From Lepidodermella squamata (taxonomy: Eukaryota; Gastrotricha), in NCBI GenBank assembly GCA_047495785.1, contig JBLDXI010000015.1, forward strand, positions 4,960,001 through 5,024,000: a stretch of DNA of 64,000 bases. Direction: 5' to 3'. This document shows positions 1-10,635 of the stretch, piece after piece. Each line of letters begins with the position of its first letter. Position 1 is the first letter of the stretch. The notes under the pieces were generated by a model. It was given only the letters and a program-made list of their open reading frames with translations. It was not told the origin of the DNA and searched no databases. The position numbers and the translations under genes are program-made.

Positions 1-1073
1 CAACGGGTGCACGCAACAACACACGACAGTAGCACGCAGATAGTGGCAAAGCCTTACTAGTGCCGAGTGCTGCGATATTAATGCAATTTACAAGTTTTAT
101 ACTCGACTCATCCCCATATGCCGACTGTCGTGTCGTCATCATCACTGCCATCTTGTATGACAACTCTACAAACCACGCCCATATCAGTGTTGTTGTAGCT
201 AAATTCACTCACTTCCAGTTTGTAATATTTTCTGTAAATAATACTCAATGCTCGGCGGCGCTATTTCGCGGATGGCAGCCGGCGAGCCGCGACGAGCACG
301 TCGATGACAAAAAAACGCCTAGCAAAATATTTTAGCGCCGCTTTTCGCCCAATGACGCTGTATTTCTAATGAAATGAGCGCCACCCCGCGCGTTTTTTTT
401 CGACTTTTATTATTTATTTAGCTTCCTTTTATACGCATTTTTATGGCTCATCGGCGGAGATAACAACGCGCTTATTTTCATTGGACGGCGCAATCGCACT
501 TTATATTATTTAGGGAAGTGTTAAAGAAATGAGTCCGCTAAACTATCCGTCTTCCATTTTTCACTCCTCAGGCCAAATGAGCAGTCATTTCGGGTCATGT
601 CGACGTCGCTCTCGCCTGTCCCAATTCAGCGTGTACTACTTTCATTCAGCCTGGCATATAAGCTAGTTGCGCCATGATTGATGATTAATTTTTAAAAACA
701 CGTAAATCGTTTGCTTTCGTATTGCGAAAGAAAAGCCTAGAGTTTACACCTCTCGGCTATTATTTATGAGCGTCGCGGAGCCGTCTTTTGCCTATTCCGG
801 CATTTTGACTGTTGTTGTCGTTATGCTATCAGCGCGACACAAATCAATGGAACTCGCCACCTCTTACTTTTGTTTTACACATTCGCCTTTCTAGAAGAAA
901 AATTGCTCCTTAATAATTTTAATATTATGTGATTAACGCCGCTTGATTCGCATGGGTTCGGACAACGCACCTACTACACTTGTTGAGTAAAATTTGCATA
1001 AAAAGTTGGCGCTTAACATTAATTAGCTCTATACCTATGACGAATAATTTTTTTATTCTACTTGTTTGTTCAG
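1..1073 (+). other. Upstream region and 5' intron of the RUN-domain gene
   Basis: I see no convincing coding region here. The stretch ends in a T-rich splice acceptor (CAG at 1071-1073), 12 bases before the ATG of the next gene, so at least its 3' part is an intron in the 5' UTR. The first exon and promoter lie further upstream, possibly outside the window. Confidence 0.6.
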
Positions 1074-1085
1074 GTTTCAAGTGAA

Positions 1086-4000
1086 ATGGTGAATGCAGGC
1101 GGCCGCGGTTCGAACAGCAATTTACAATCGCTAGGTTCGGCCGGTGTAAATGGCGCTCTAATGGCGCCGGCCAATGTCACCACGTCGACGGCGTCGGTGA
1201 CGATGGGAAACGGCAACACGTCAGCCTTCACGTCTCAGCACTCAGCCGGTGGCGAGTTTTTCTACTTCGACGACGACCTGCGCGACTTCTCGTCCGCCGG
1301 CGACTCGGCGGCGCAACCGGTGCCCGCTGCTGCCGAGCTCATCGCCGCCGACGTCGACGTCGAGTCGATCGAACGGCTGCTCGAGCGACTACGGCGCGCC
1401 GACATGGCGCACGGCCAGCGCCAGTCGGCCAAGCAACACGACGCCGGCAACGCGGCGGCTTTACAGGCCTTATTAATTGCTCATCGGCAACAGGGTGATC
1501 GAAATTCGTCAGCGGCGCAGCAGCACCAGGGTCTCGTGGCGACGAATAGTAACAAAACGGCGGCGCTGGCACTGTTCGGCGTCGGAGGCCAGTCGAAATC
1601 AGACTCGTGCCTTGCCGGCAGCCGGTCGTCCCCGGACACCTACGGCTTGTTATCAGGGTCGACGGGTAACGGGGAAATCGGCGTCTCCGGCCGGGAGATG
1701 TCCATGTCATGGCCGCTCAACGACTCCGCAATCGTTTTCCGCCAATACCCCCTCTTCGCCGACGACACGGCGCTGATGCTGACCTCGTCGATGCTGGCGA
1801 CGGATCAAAACGTTGCCGCAACCGTGGCCCAGGCTAAATCAGCGGCAGCAGCGGCTGGTGTCACAACGGCAGCGCTGTTACAGGCGCATCGGCGGCAGCA
1901 GCAACAACATCAGTTTCTGCTGCAACAGCAACTTCAGGGCCACGGTCAAGGCGTGACGCTGAGCACGACCGGCTCGATGACGCTCAACAGCGAGCTGATG
2001 GACGTGCTTTCGCGCAAGCACAACTATCGGCTGACTTTCGCTGGCAATGCAGCTCACCAGGGCCAGACGTCGCAACACGCCATCGGAAGATCGGGCATGC
2101 ACGACTCCCTAGCCAGTGATCGATCTCACCTGAGCCGCGGATCGGCCGCTGATTTCGCTGACTTTTACGCCGGTTCATCTGCCGCTGCAAAGGCTGCGCT
2201 TCTCAAGCGGTTGCAGGTAAGCACTCTCGTAAAAAAATCATAATGGAATAATTAAACTTGTTCAAATTAGGACGATCTCAATGCTCGCTGCGTAAATATT
2301 ACTTACGAAAAGATCAAGAACCAGCTGTTCGGGCAGAATAACATTAATACAAACACGGTTACTGTGTCCGAAGCTGTTCCGGCTGCGGGTCGCGAGTTGC
2401 CAGCGGTCGAGAATGTAAATGTCTTCCAGCCTATCGAACGCGCGCCTGCCGTGCCTTCGCACCCACCACTCAAACCAACGTCCTCGACCGGTACTCGTGC
2501 CCCTGTGGCTCTGCTAGCAGCCGGCCGGCGGAGTCGCAATACTAGTGAAAATTGCGGATCTCCAGCGACGGACAACAACTCGGCCGATGACCAAGGGGAA
2601 CAGGCGGCTGAAATGCGCAACAGCCTGCGCATTGACAGCAGCGATTTGGAGGACGAAGAGGAAGACGAGGAGGCACAGCCTTCGTCGTCCAACAAGACCG
2701 AGGTGAACAAAACCGACAGCGATGAGGTCGCAGATCGGAGCCGGAAACAGCGGCGGACGCGGCATCACGTTCGGTCGAAAACCATAGGCGCAGCTGTCGA
2801 ACAGCCGGCTGCGGCCGAAATGCGGCGGCGCACGTCGAGCGAAACGCGCAGTTCGTCGATGCCGTTGTCGTCTCAGGTCAACGCCGGCTGCATTACTGCC
2901 TGGCGGGCCCGCTCCGCAAATCAGGTGGCGAAAACCGAACAGGGCAGTGAATGCGCTCGTGAGCTGCAATTCGCTTGGCCAGTGCCGAAAGCAGCTCGGC
3001 AATCAAAGCGGCCGCAATCACGGCGGCAGACCCGGGAAGTCTCGCCAAAGACAGAGAAGAAAGCGACTCCACCGGCGAATTCGACCCGACAATCGCCAAA
3101 ACAGGGTGCTTCTGTCGATGAGGACGATGAGATGAGCGGCACTACGCGGTACCACAGCCCGAGCCCAGTCAAAACTGTGTCAGCTGCTCCTGCGAAACCG
3201 GTTCAAAGCAAAGCAGCGGCTCGGCCCGTCTCGGTGTCACCGAGCCCGTCTTCATCGTCTTCATTATGCGCCTCGGCATCTTCTTCCTCGCTTTCATGCT
3301 GCGAAGATGATGACAGGCACTGGCACCACCACTCGAGACAACGGCATCATCGACGGTGTCATCATTCGCATCGGCACCACTCCTCGCCGCCCAGCAAGGC
3401 TGCGAACCAGTGTGCCTCGTGCCAAACCATGGTGCCTAACTCATCGACCAGCGTGGCGACGGCTAATTTACCGACAGGACCTGTCGTAAATGCCGAGTCA
3501 CCCCTCCCGCCTGTTATGGGTACCAACGCGTCGCCGGGCGCTTGCTCGTCTTCGTCTTACGCGACCGTGGCCAGCCATCAGAGATCGCGCCATCCGACGC
3601 AGATCATGGCGGCGAATTTCATCCCGCCGCCGTTATCGACAGCAACTTCGTCGGCGCACCACGCTTCGCCTCAGTTGTGCCAGCACCACGGTTCTTGCCT
3701 TTGCCTCGCCTTTGCTCAAGTTTGGCACTCTGTGCTTGCGACGCACGCCGCTCAGACCGGCGGCGCCTCTTCTGTACCCAGCTCATGCGCATGCACCCAT
3801 CAGCAGCAGGCGCACCCGCTCAGCCGGTTGACGCAAAACCTGCCAAGCGCAGCTTCACCCGTCACCGCCTCACCGCCGTGTAAAGCTCGCCACAGCCACA
3901 CCGGGCATCGACACTCATGCCACCGTGGCCACCACCGGCACCGGCATCACCGCTACAGTGACGCAGGGCCGGCCGCGGAAGTACTTCGAACGATAGGCAC

Positions 4001-6590
4001 CCAGTTCCCGCCGCCGCATAGCGATTGTGCTACTCAAACGCCGCCGACGACATCGCCACAGTTGGCGGGGCGTACTAGCAGTGCCGAGAAATCGCCAGAT
4101 CGCGGCAGCCGTGGACCCGTTGCGGTTATCTTCGACCCGCAGAGTCACACCTCGTCGGACGTTACCAGCCCGCCCGATACGGCGACGACCACGGCCGGAT
4201 CGCCGCCAGTCATCAAAAGCTACTTTTTTACATTTCGCTCGATGCCGAATGTGAACTTCCTGCGCGCGCCTACTGATGCTCGGCAACAGCGGCAACAGTG
4301 GCGCCTCGACAAGGCTGGGAATGAACAGGAGGCGCAACCAGGCGATGCAGCCGACGCCAAGACGGAGGCATCCGACGCAAATGCTGTGCCATCTAAGCAG
4401 CAAAACTCGGCTAATTCGGGCATTCCTCTAAGCGCTGCGGCTATGCTCCACGGAGCCCAACCGCCCCCTCCACCTCGTCCGCCTCGTAACCACCGGCATC
4501 GCCGAGGGAGCGGCAACAACAGCGCAAACGCTCCGTCGCAACAGCAACAGCAACCGCAGCGGACGGGTGTTCATAGCAGCGGCGATTCAGGCGCAAGCTT
4601 GGCCTCGTATTCAGTCGACACCGCGTCGCTGTCTCGGTCGCCTCGTTTCACCGAAGAGGAGAGCGGGATCGCCGGCATGCATCCTAACCAGCAACAGAGC
4701 CCTCCAGGTATGTTGGTCGAACAATGCGGCCGGCGGTTGTTGCTGTTGCCTCAGAAGGCTTCCACCACCCCAGCGCCGAAAGACTCGCCAGGCGAGCAGC
4801 CGAAACCGAGTGCTGCAGCTGTTCGGCTACAACCGTGCATTGCCGAGGAGCAGCAACAAGCCACCCCAGCAGCCACCGCCCTGTTATCAGCAACAGTCGA
4901 CCTACAGTCACCCTCTTCCGCCCTCCTTCACAACCGCGTTTCGTCGTCGCCAGACGTCAAGGCGCCGCGGGAGTTGTTCACTCGCCACCAGCAGAACGCC
5001 TTCTTGTTCAACGACGACCCGACCGCCCACACGCCGTCGCCTTTCGTCAACCCAGCCCTGCGTCGCGACGAGGAACAGGCGAAAGAGCGCGTGCGTTCGC
5101 TTGGCAACGCCGTCGACGAGATCTTGCACCTGTTCGAGCCGACAACCAGCTCGGCGCCGACAGCGACGAATGCGTTCAACGCGAAACGTGCCTCGCTGCA
5201 CTACGTCGTCTACTCGGCTCTTTGCCCAAGCCTCGTGCACTTACTCAGCCACGGTTTCGCGACCGACTCTCACACGTCGCTCTTCGCCGCTGTCGTTGAG
5301 ATCATAACAACCGGCGAGGTTTCCGAGCAGTCCGTCACGCTTGTGTGCCAGGTCGCAGAAATGCGCCTGGCCGACTCGGACGACAAGAAACTGCTCGCGT
5401 TGTTCGTCGGCTTGCTCAACCTACGCTGGCTGCCTCAGTGGCTATGCGAGTTGTACCAAAACCAGGAGGGCGTGCGTCGCTTCTACGCTGAAAATGCTCT
5501 TCTCGCGGCGGCGACCAGTGGTGGCCGGGCGCTGTTCTGGGCCGCAGTCCAATCTCTGCGCCCGTTGAGCACTCTCGACCTTCAGTTGAGTTTGACCAGC
5601 GTCTTGAACCACCATGACGTCTCCAGTGGCGCTTTTCCCGCTGTAACTGCCGCGTCGACCCTGGCTTCCGCGTCGCCTCGACCGGCTGCCAGTCCTGCTC
5701 CACCCAGCCCGCATCTGCAGGCTCCGACGCCGCAACAGCGCCTGAAACACCAACTTCTATCGCCAGTCACCGCCGTGGTTGCGCCAAATGTAACGTCGCC
5801 GCAAGCTCCACTGGCGAATGCTGATGAGGTAACCATGGATGAGCTGTCCATCACGATCAAGTCACCCGTAGCGGCGGCGAAATCGGCCATCCCAACCAAG
5901 CGCCCATCTTCATCGACGGGAATCCCGTCTGCCACTACGCAGAAGAGCTCGGTGCCGAAACCGCTGCCGGCCAGTCAATTGGCGTCGCAATCGTCATCGC
6001 ATCGCAAATCGTCGCAGCACCACCAGCGCCAGGGCGAAACGGGTGAAACTGTGGAGAAAGCTCAGCCGGTCAATATCATGCCGGCGATAAGCGAGCCGAA
6101 ACCGCTTGCCGCAGCCAGCTCGACTAGCACGAGCAGTTCTGCGAATAGTGGGGTTCTTCGGCCGAGGACTAGTGGTGGTGGCGATGGTAGGCGGAGTGCG
6201 CTGCCGCCGGCGGCGCCTCCGACACCAGTATCGACACCAACACTGGGCGCGCACCCGCCTGTCACCCCGGCTACTACCCCACTCTCAGGCAACCGAGTTC
6301 GCTTGCCCTCAACGCCAATCTTTCAGCGTGGAAATTCGACGGATTCAAAGGCTAAAGCGGCAACTATGGCAGCAGCAGCAGCAACAGCAGCTGATCGCAA
6401 AACCACGGCGTCCCCGGCTTCGGTGATGGGTAACAGCAACGTGTCGACGTCTTCGCGCGCCAATCGCCAGGCCGAAGTGCCGCAATCGCTCAATAACATC
6501 ACGGCGTCTTCTTCATCTGGCTCTGCGTCGCCGTCGACTTCGCGCCGTCGCCCGCTGGCGCTGGCAACCGGCGTTGTCAAGCGCTCGTGA
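1086..6590 (+). CDS. RUN-domain protein, RUSC1/2-like
   Basis: Two coding exons, 1086-2216 and 2271-6590, are joined across a 54-bp phase-0 intron to give about 1,816 residues. The ATG at 1086 is the first in frame after the acceptor at 1071-1073. Most of the protein is low complexity: Ala, Ser and Gln runs, acidic patches and two His-rich stretches (around 3310-3375 and 3890-3955). One folded region at about residues 1285-1495 (4993-5625) reads as a RUN domain. Its 'LHYVVYSALCPSLVHLL' helix, the 'FVGLLNLRWLPQWL' helix and the closing 'LRPLSTLDLQLSL' match the RUSC1/RUSC2 (iporin) type. RUN domains bind small GTPases such as Rabs, and RUSC proteins act as adaptors in vesicle transport. The C-terminal SH3 domain of vertebrate RUSC proteins is not visible; about 320 disordered residues follow the RUN domain instead. 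The RUN call is firm and RUSC orthology is probable. Confidence 0.8.
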
Positions 6591-7323
6591 AAACGCATCT
6601 TTCGAACCACTGCGCTGTGCGCAATCTATCTACGCGTCTTCTACGTTTCAAAAACGTCTGCATCTATACAATTCTTCTCATCTCAACAGCAAAATCGGCG
6701 TGCTTTTTTTACAGAAATTCTATGTGTCGCGCTCTCTCGCAGTATTTTAATTGGTCTGTAGACGTTCCTTTCGTGACGTCACATCACCTCTCACGTGATG
6801 GCTAAAAGTTTTATCGTATTTTCTCAATCAGTGTGTTTGTTTCAATGATATGAAAAAGGAACCTGTATGGAATTATTAGAATTTTGAAACTCATACTATG
6901 TACGCGCACATCTCAACGATTTTTCACAGTATTAAAAAAATTCGAAAGCATCGGCACTCTTCATGCGTGAAGATGATGTCTGCTTTTGGAATGCGTATAG
7001 AAAAGCTAGCCTTGAGAATCTGTGCCCATCATCATCGACCGAGATAATACTCGCGATACATATTAATTTCGATTTCGGAGCGATGATGATGTTCGGGAGA
7101 GACTGTAAAAAGTTTATTGTGAGAAATGCCTCTAGTCATCAAAAAGCTATGTGTGTATCTACTTCAAACTCGACTTGAATTAATTATTCTTTATGTTCGA
7201 TCAGTTTTATCAGTTCGCGCAGACGATGTATGCCGATTTTGTGCGACTATTTTACTATTATACCGAAAAGGTCCACTCGATCATTACATTGAATTCGATG
7301 ACAATTTTGTTTCGACTTTTAAA
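6591..7323 (+). other. 3' UTR and intergenic sequence after the RUN-domain gene
   Basis: This AT-rich stretch between the RUN-domain stop codon and a poly(A) signal at 7324 contains only short random reading frames. It is best read as a 3' UTR of about 0.75 kb. Confidence 0.55.
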
Positions 7324-7329
7324 AATAAA
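7324..7329 (+). terminator. Poly(A) signal AATAAA, RUN-domain gene
   Basis: A canonical AATAAA lies about 735 nt after the stop codon. It is the best candidate for 3'-end formation before the convergent H2B gene. Confidence 0.5.
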
Positions 7330-7426
7330 ATCTTACAAGTAACGTTCGTTTGTTTTCATTGATTAGCCTTTACTTATGGGTTTACGGTTGAAAAAAGAGT
7401 ACCTAGGTATGGGTCGAAAACGAGAT

Positions 7427-7432
7427 TTTATT
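7427..7432 (-). terminator. Poly(A) signal of the H2B gene
   Basis: TTTATT on the plus strand is AATAAA on the minus strand, 65 nt after the H2B stop. I saw no histone 3' stem-loop here, so the mRNA is probably polyadenylated. Confidence 0.55.
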
Positions 7433-7496
7433 TTGCTAAGCACAAGAAAGATAGGTATAAAGACAGCTTATAATTAAGTGGTTGTTGAAAATTTCG

Positions 7497-7973
7497 TTAT
7501 TTAGAGCTGGCAAATTTTGTCACAGCTTTGGTGCCCTCACTGACAGCGTGCTTCGAAAGCTCTCCTGGTAGCAGCAAACGAACAGCCGTTTGGATTTCGC
7601 GAGAGCTCAACGTCGCCTTCTTGTTGTAGCTGACTAAGCGCGATGCTTCGTTTGCGATTCGCTCGAAAATGTCATTGACAAACTTACAAAACACAACAAT
7701 GAAAAGTGAACGGGTGAAATTGGGAGCAAAGAACCGAATTCATTATCGCCATAGCTTTTCCTGATATTCCAATCTCGGGGTGAACTTGCTTCAGGACCTG
7801 AGAAAAGAAAAAGTGAAAGACATTGATAGAGCTTTCGCTTTACCTACCTTGAAGATGAAGCGGTTGAAAACTTCTCGATGGCGTTTACGATGGCGTTGCT
7901 TGGTGCCACTCTTACTAGTAGTGCTTTTTGCATTTTTAGAGCCTTTTGATGCAACGTTTCCCTTGGACGGCAT
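7497..7973 (-). CDS. Histone H2B variant, intron-containing
   Basis: Three exons (7848-7973, 7735-7797, 7497-7682) are joined across introns of 50 and 52 bp to give 124 residues. The second intron has a weak donor (GTTCTT) and an AAG acceptor. The histone fold is clear: '[12 protein letters not shown]', '[14 protein letters not shown]', '[23 protein letters not shown]' and a C-terminal 'KAVTKF'. The N-terminal tail is basic but divergent. The normally conserved Tyr-rich entry to helix 1 is replaced by 'VFNRFIFK', and '[11 protein letters not shown]' replaces the usual 'YNKRSTITSRE'. H2B pairs with H2A in the nucleosome. Introns and a poly(A) signal point to a replication-independent variant rather than an S-phase histone. 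It is divergently paired with the H2A.X-like gene. Confidence 0.92.
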
Positions 7974-8225
7974 TTTTCGATCGTTGAAAAAGTTGAAAAA
8001 TGCTGATTTTCTTCTGACGCGACGTTTTTAATCGTAAAATATCAGCACTGTTACGTTTCTGATTGTTTCGTAGACATGAATTTGATTGTTACGCAACAAT
8101 GGGCCGTATCCGCACACCCTGTTTCGATGCGTTCCTTCAAAAACCGAAAATAAACTGATCGGGTTGAAACTCCCAGGAAAGCTGCAAGCTGCTTTTTCGT
8201 CCACATTTTTATGCCTTCCGACATA
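7974..8225. promoter_or_regulatory. Shared divergent promoter of the H2B and H2A.X-like genes
   Basis: Only 252 bp separate the two start codons, so the genes almost certainly share a bidirectional promoter. I see no clear TATA box or canonical CCAAT pair. Promoter function is inferred from the arrangement. Confidence 0.6.
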
Positions 8226-8783
8226 ATGTCCAGCCAGCCTAGGGGTGGGAAAGGAGGCAAAGCACACCAAGCCTCCGTTTCGAAGTCAAGTCGGGCTGGA
8301 CTCCAGTTTCCAGTTGGTCGGATAAGTAAGTTTTCGTTCTGTTATTGTAAGTGATATGGGCCTAATATCTATCGGCTATAATAGTTTCGAGTTAACTTTG
8401 AGTACAATTTGTTCATTTTTATTACAGCGCGATTGATGAAAAAGGGCAACTACGCCGAGAGAATCGGCTCTGGCTCTGCGGTTTACATGGCAGCTGTCAT
8501 GGAATACTTGGCCGCTGAAGTTCTCGAGTTAGCGGGCAATGCAGCGCGCGATAACAAGAAGTCACGAATCGTCCCGCGTCACATCCAATTAGCTGTGCGC
8601 AACGACGAAGAGTTGAATAAACTGCTCGCTCAGGTGACCATTGCCGAGGGCGGCGTCCTCCCTAACATCCAAACCGTCTTACTTCCCAAGAAAACGACTA
8701 CCAAGCCACCGCCAACTGGCCAAAAAGAGAAGGGCAATAAAGCTTCTACGTCAAAAGAGAAAGCAGCGAGCCAAGCGATTTAA
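8226..8783 (+). CDS. Histone H2A, H2A.X-like (C-terminal SQAI)
   Basis: Two exons, 8226-8325 and 8428-8783, are joined in phase 1 (102-bp intron) to give 151 residues. The H2A fold is clear: '[12 protein letters not shown]', '[23 protein letters not shown]', '[18 protein letters not shown]', '[21 protein letters not shown]' and 'GGVLPNI'. The C-terminal tail is extended and rich in Lys, Thr and Pro. It ends Ser-Gln-Ala-Ile, which fits the SQ-x-hydrophobic terminus phosphorylated by ATM/ATR/DNA-PK-type kinases in H2A.X; Drosophila H2Av ends similarly in SQAY. The rest of the sequence is canonical H2A-like rather than H2A.Z-like. The intron and downstream AATAAA suggest replication-independent expression. 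It probably marks DNA breaks and pairs with the neighbouring H2B. Confidence 0.9.
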
Positions 8784-8859
8784 TGCCATCCGAAAAACTG
8801 ACTTCTACCCATTATCAAGCGACATTTGATTTTACATGAATAGCACTGATTTAACAACA

Positions 8860-8865
8860 AATAAA
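8860..8865 (+). terminator. Poly(A) signal AATAAA, H2A.X-like gene
   Basis: A canonical hexamer lies 77 nt after the H2A stop codon. No histone stem-loop is visible, so the mRNA is likely polyadenylated. Confidence 0.65.
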
Positions 8866-9564
8866 ATTGTACGGAAATGAGAGGTGTTTTCATTATTTGA
8901 TGTACTACCGTAATTAGTGATGAGCAACCGTCAGTGCCGTCAAATGAGGTTGACTTAAGGCAGTGGGCATTGTGGTGACTTTGGCAAGCCAAAATTCGAT
9001 GAATTTGGCTTATCGTTAGCGTAGAGCAGAGTAGCGACCATATAGCCTGGATAAAAGGGGAATCTGTAAATGGCATGGCAGAAGTCATCGATATTATGCC
9101 GAAAAATAGATAAGGGCGTGGCAAGTGCATACACCAAATTTAGGGATCCAGCGCAAGGCTTCCCCAAAATTTGGGTTTTCGAGTTTCGCGTCTTCACTAG
9201 AGTCTCAATAATATTTTTTGCTGTCAGTTGACGAGTAATACTTCAGCCTGCAGAGCCAGTGTCGATTCCAAGTATCGGTTTTACTATTTTCCGATCTTGG
9301 AACCCAGCATCGGATGGGGAAAGATTAGTGCCAGGATGCTTAATTTTAGTGCTGGAACTTGTTCAGGCCAACGTCAACCCACTAAGCGGTACATGATTAT
9401 TTGCGGGGCCAGTGGTGTATGGTGATGAAACTGCGATGGCGTTGAAAGGCTAACCGAAAATAGAAAAATGCTGTTGAAAAAGATGATTGTGTTTCCCATG
9501 CTGAGGTGGCACTGCTTGCAAGATTTGTTCAAATGAAGTCACAAGTTTGACTCATTACGGTGAT
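8866..9564. other. Intergenic region between H2A.X-like and NDUFAF4
   Basis: About 0.7 kb with only short, unconvincing frames on both strands. I see no RNA gene or repeat. Confidence 0.5.
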
Positions 9565-9570
9565 TTTATT
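9565..9570 (-). terminator. Poly(A) signal, NDUFAF4
   Basis: Minus-strand AATAAA lies 85 nt downstream of the NDUFAF4 stop codon. Confidence 0.5.
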
Positions 9571-9654
9571 TGTAAAAAATATTAACCACGCTTGCATCGA
9601 AGACATAATATGATGAGCACAATATTTTACTAGTTCTCCGATTCCTGTCAACTA

Positions 9655-10448
9655 TCACTTGTTATTGCCATCAGAGATTTTCTTGACTGGTCTATTCGAT
9701 TCGATTTGTTCAGGCTTTTGACTAGGCACTTTGTCGTCTGGCTCGTCAAACTGAAGCGTCGTGGCGTTGCCCAGACGCAGTTGTTCACTGAGCACTTGCA
9801 TTCTCTTCACCCTGAAAATAAATCTTCATAATAGAAATGCTTCAATAAGAATAAAATTATAACTAACGTATTAGTCCGAGGATTTGGTATATGCAGATCG
9901 AAAAGTCTGAACCGAGATGCGATAGCTGCAATTTGTTCCGGTTTCAATTTAAATTCGGTGGCCAACGCCGTAACTCTGTCTTCGGTTAGAGCAAGCGAAG
10001 ATTCTCGTCGATCAGGAGACGTCACCGCATTTTGACCAGGCTCAGTTTTGCCCTGAGCACCCGGTGGCGCGGCTCCGCTCATCGCAGGCGGCGCAACTTT
10101 CGCCAACAAATCAAGGAGTCGAGGCAGCGTGGTTTTGCCCCTAGGAACACGGCTAGGATCTGGCGGTATATAGTAGCCGAATTCCGGTTCCGAAACAGGT
10201 TCTCGCGACAATTTCGGCCGCGACTCAGCGTTGGGTGGTTCTCTCGTCGTCGGCTCAACAGAGTCGCGCAATCTAGCCTGATTAACTCGGTCAATCAGTC
10301 GTGTATCCTTTCGGTACAGCTCACTGTTCGGATCCACATCACGCTTCACCGGCTGTTTATTTTTCGGGGCGTCTAACGCTGCCTCTACACGCCGCTCAAG
10401 GTTGAAATCACGCACAGGTTTCTTCGCTCGAGCCAAAATAGCACCCAT
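9655..10448 (-). CDS. NDUFAF4: Complex I assembly factor NDUFAF4
   Basis: Two exons, 9868-10448 and 9655-9811, are joined over a 56-bp intron to give 245 residues (human is 175). The N-terminus 'MGAILARAKKPVRDFNLERR' matches the family's 'MGA...R..FN.E.RA' opening, with Gly2 available for N-myristoylation. The middle block 'FGYYIPPDPSRVPRGK...LLDLLAKV' corresponds to the family's 'F.LP...IPKGK.S..EAL.LL' block. A third block, 'LTEDRVTALATEFKLKPEQI...RFRLFDLHIP', corresponds to the C-terminal 'W.AEKIA.EY.L...V..LL..F..FE..I'. NDUFAF4 works with NDUFAF3 in mitochondrial complex I assembly. It starts 187 bp downstream of the UFL1 stop on the same strand. Confidence 0.85.
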
Positions 10449-10496
10449 TACGTAAAAAACAAAACAACACCTATATTCGAAATAATATTTAACAAT

Positions 10497-10502
10497 TTTA
10501 TT
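10497..10502 (-). terminator. Poly(A) signal, UFL1
   Basis: Minus-strand AATAAA lies 134 nt after the UFL1 stop and only about 50 nt before the NDUFAF4 start codon. The UFL1 3' end and the NDUFAF4 5' end therefore almost touch. Confidence 0.55.
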
Positions 10503-10635
10503 GATACGTCGTACAGACAGACAACCCCACCACCGAGATAGATAAAGAAGTGCGGAATAATTTTATCGAAGACCCATTTATATTATATCATAAGTCGAGG
10601 AAGAAAATAATTGCTTCTTGAATAAGTTATTAGTG

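Noticed and set aside
60-335. 91-codon plus-strand frame at the window start
   Set aside because: No recognisable domain; it lies in the 5' region or intron of the RUN-domain gene.
8028-8270. Minus-strand frames across the histone promoter and H2A exon 1
   Set aside because: They overlap the well-supported H2A exon antisense and resemble nothing known.
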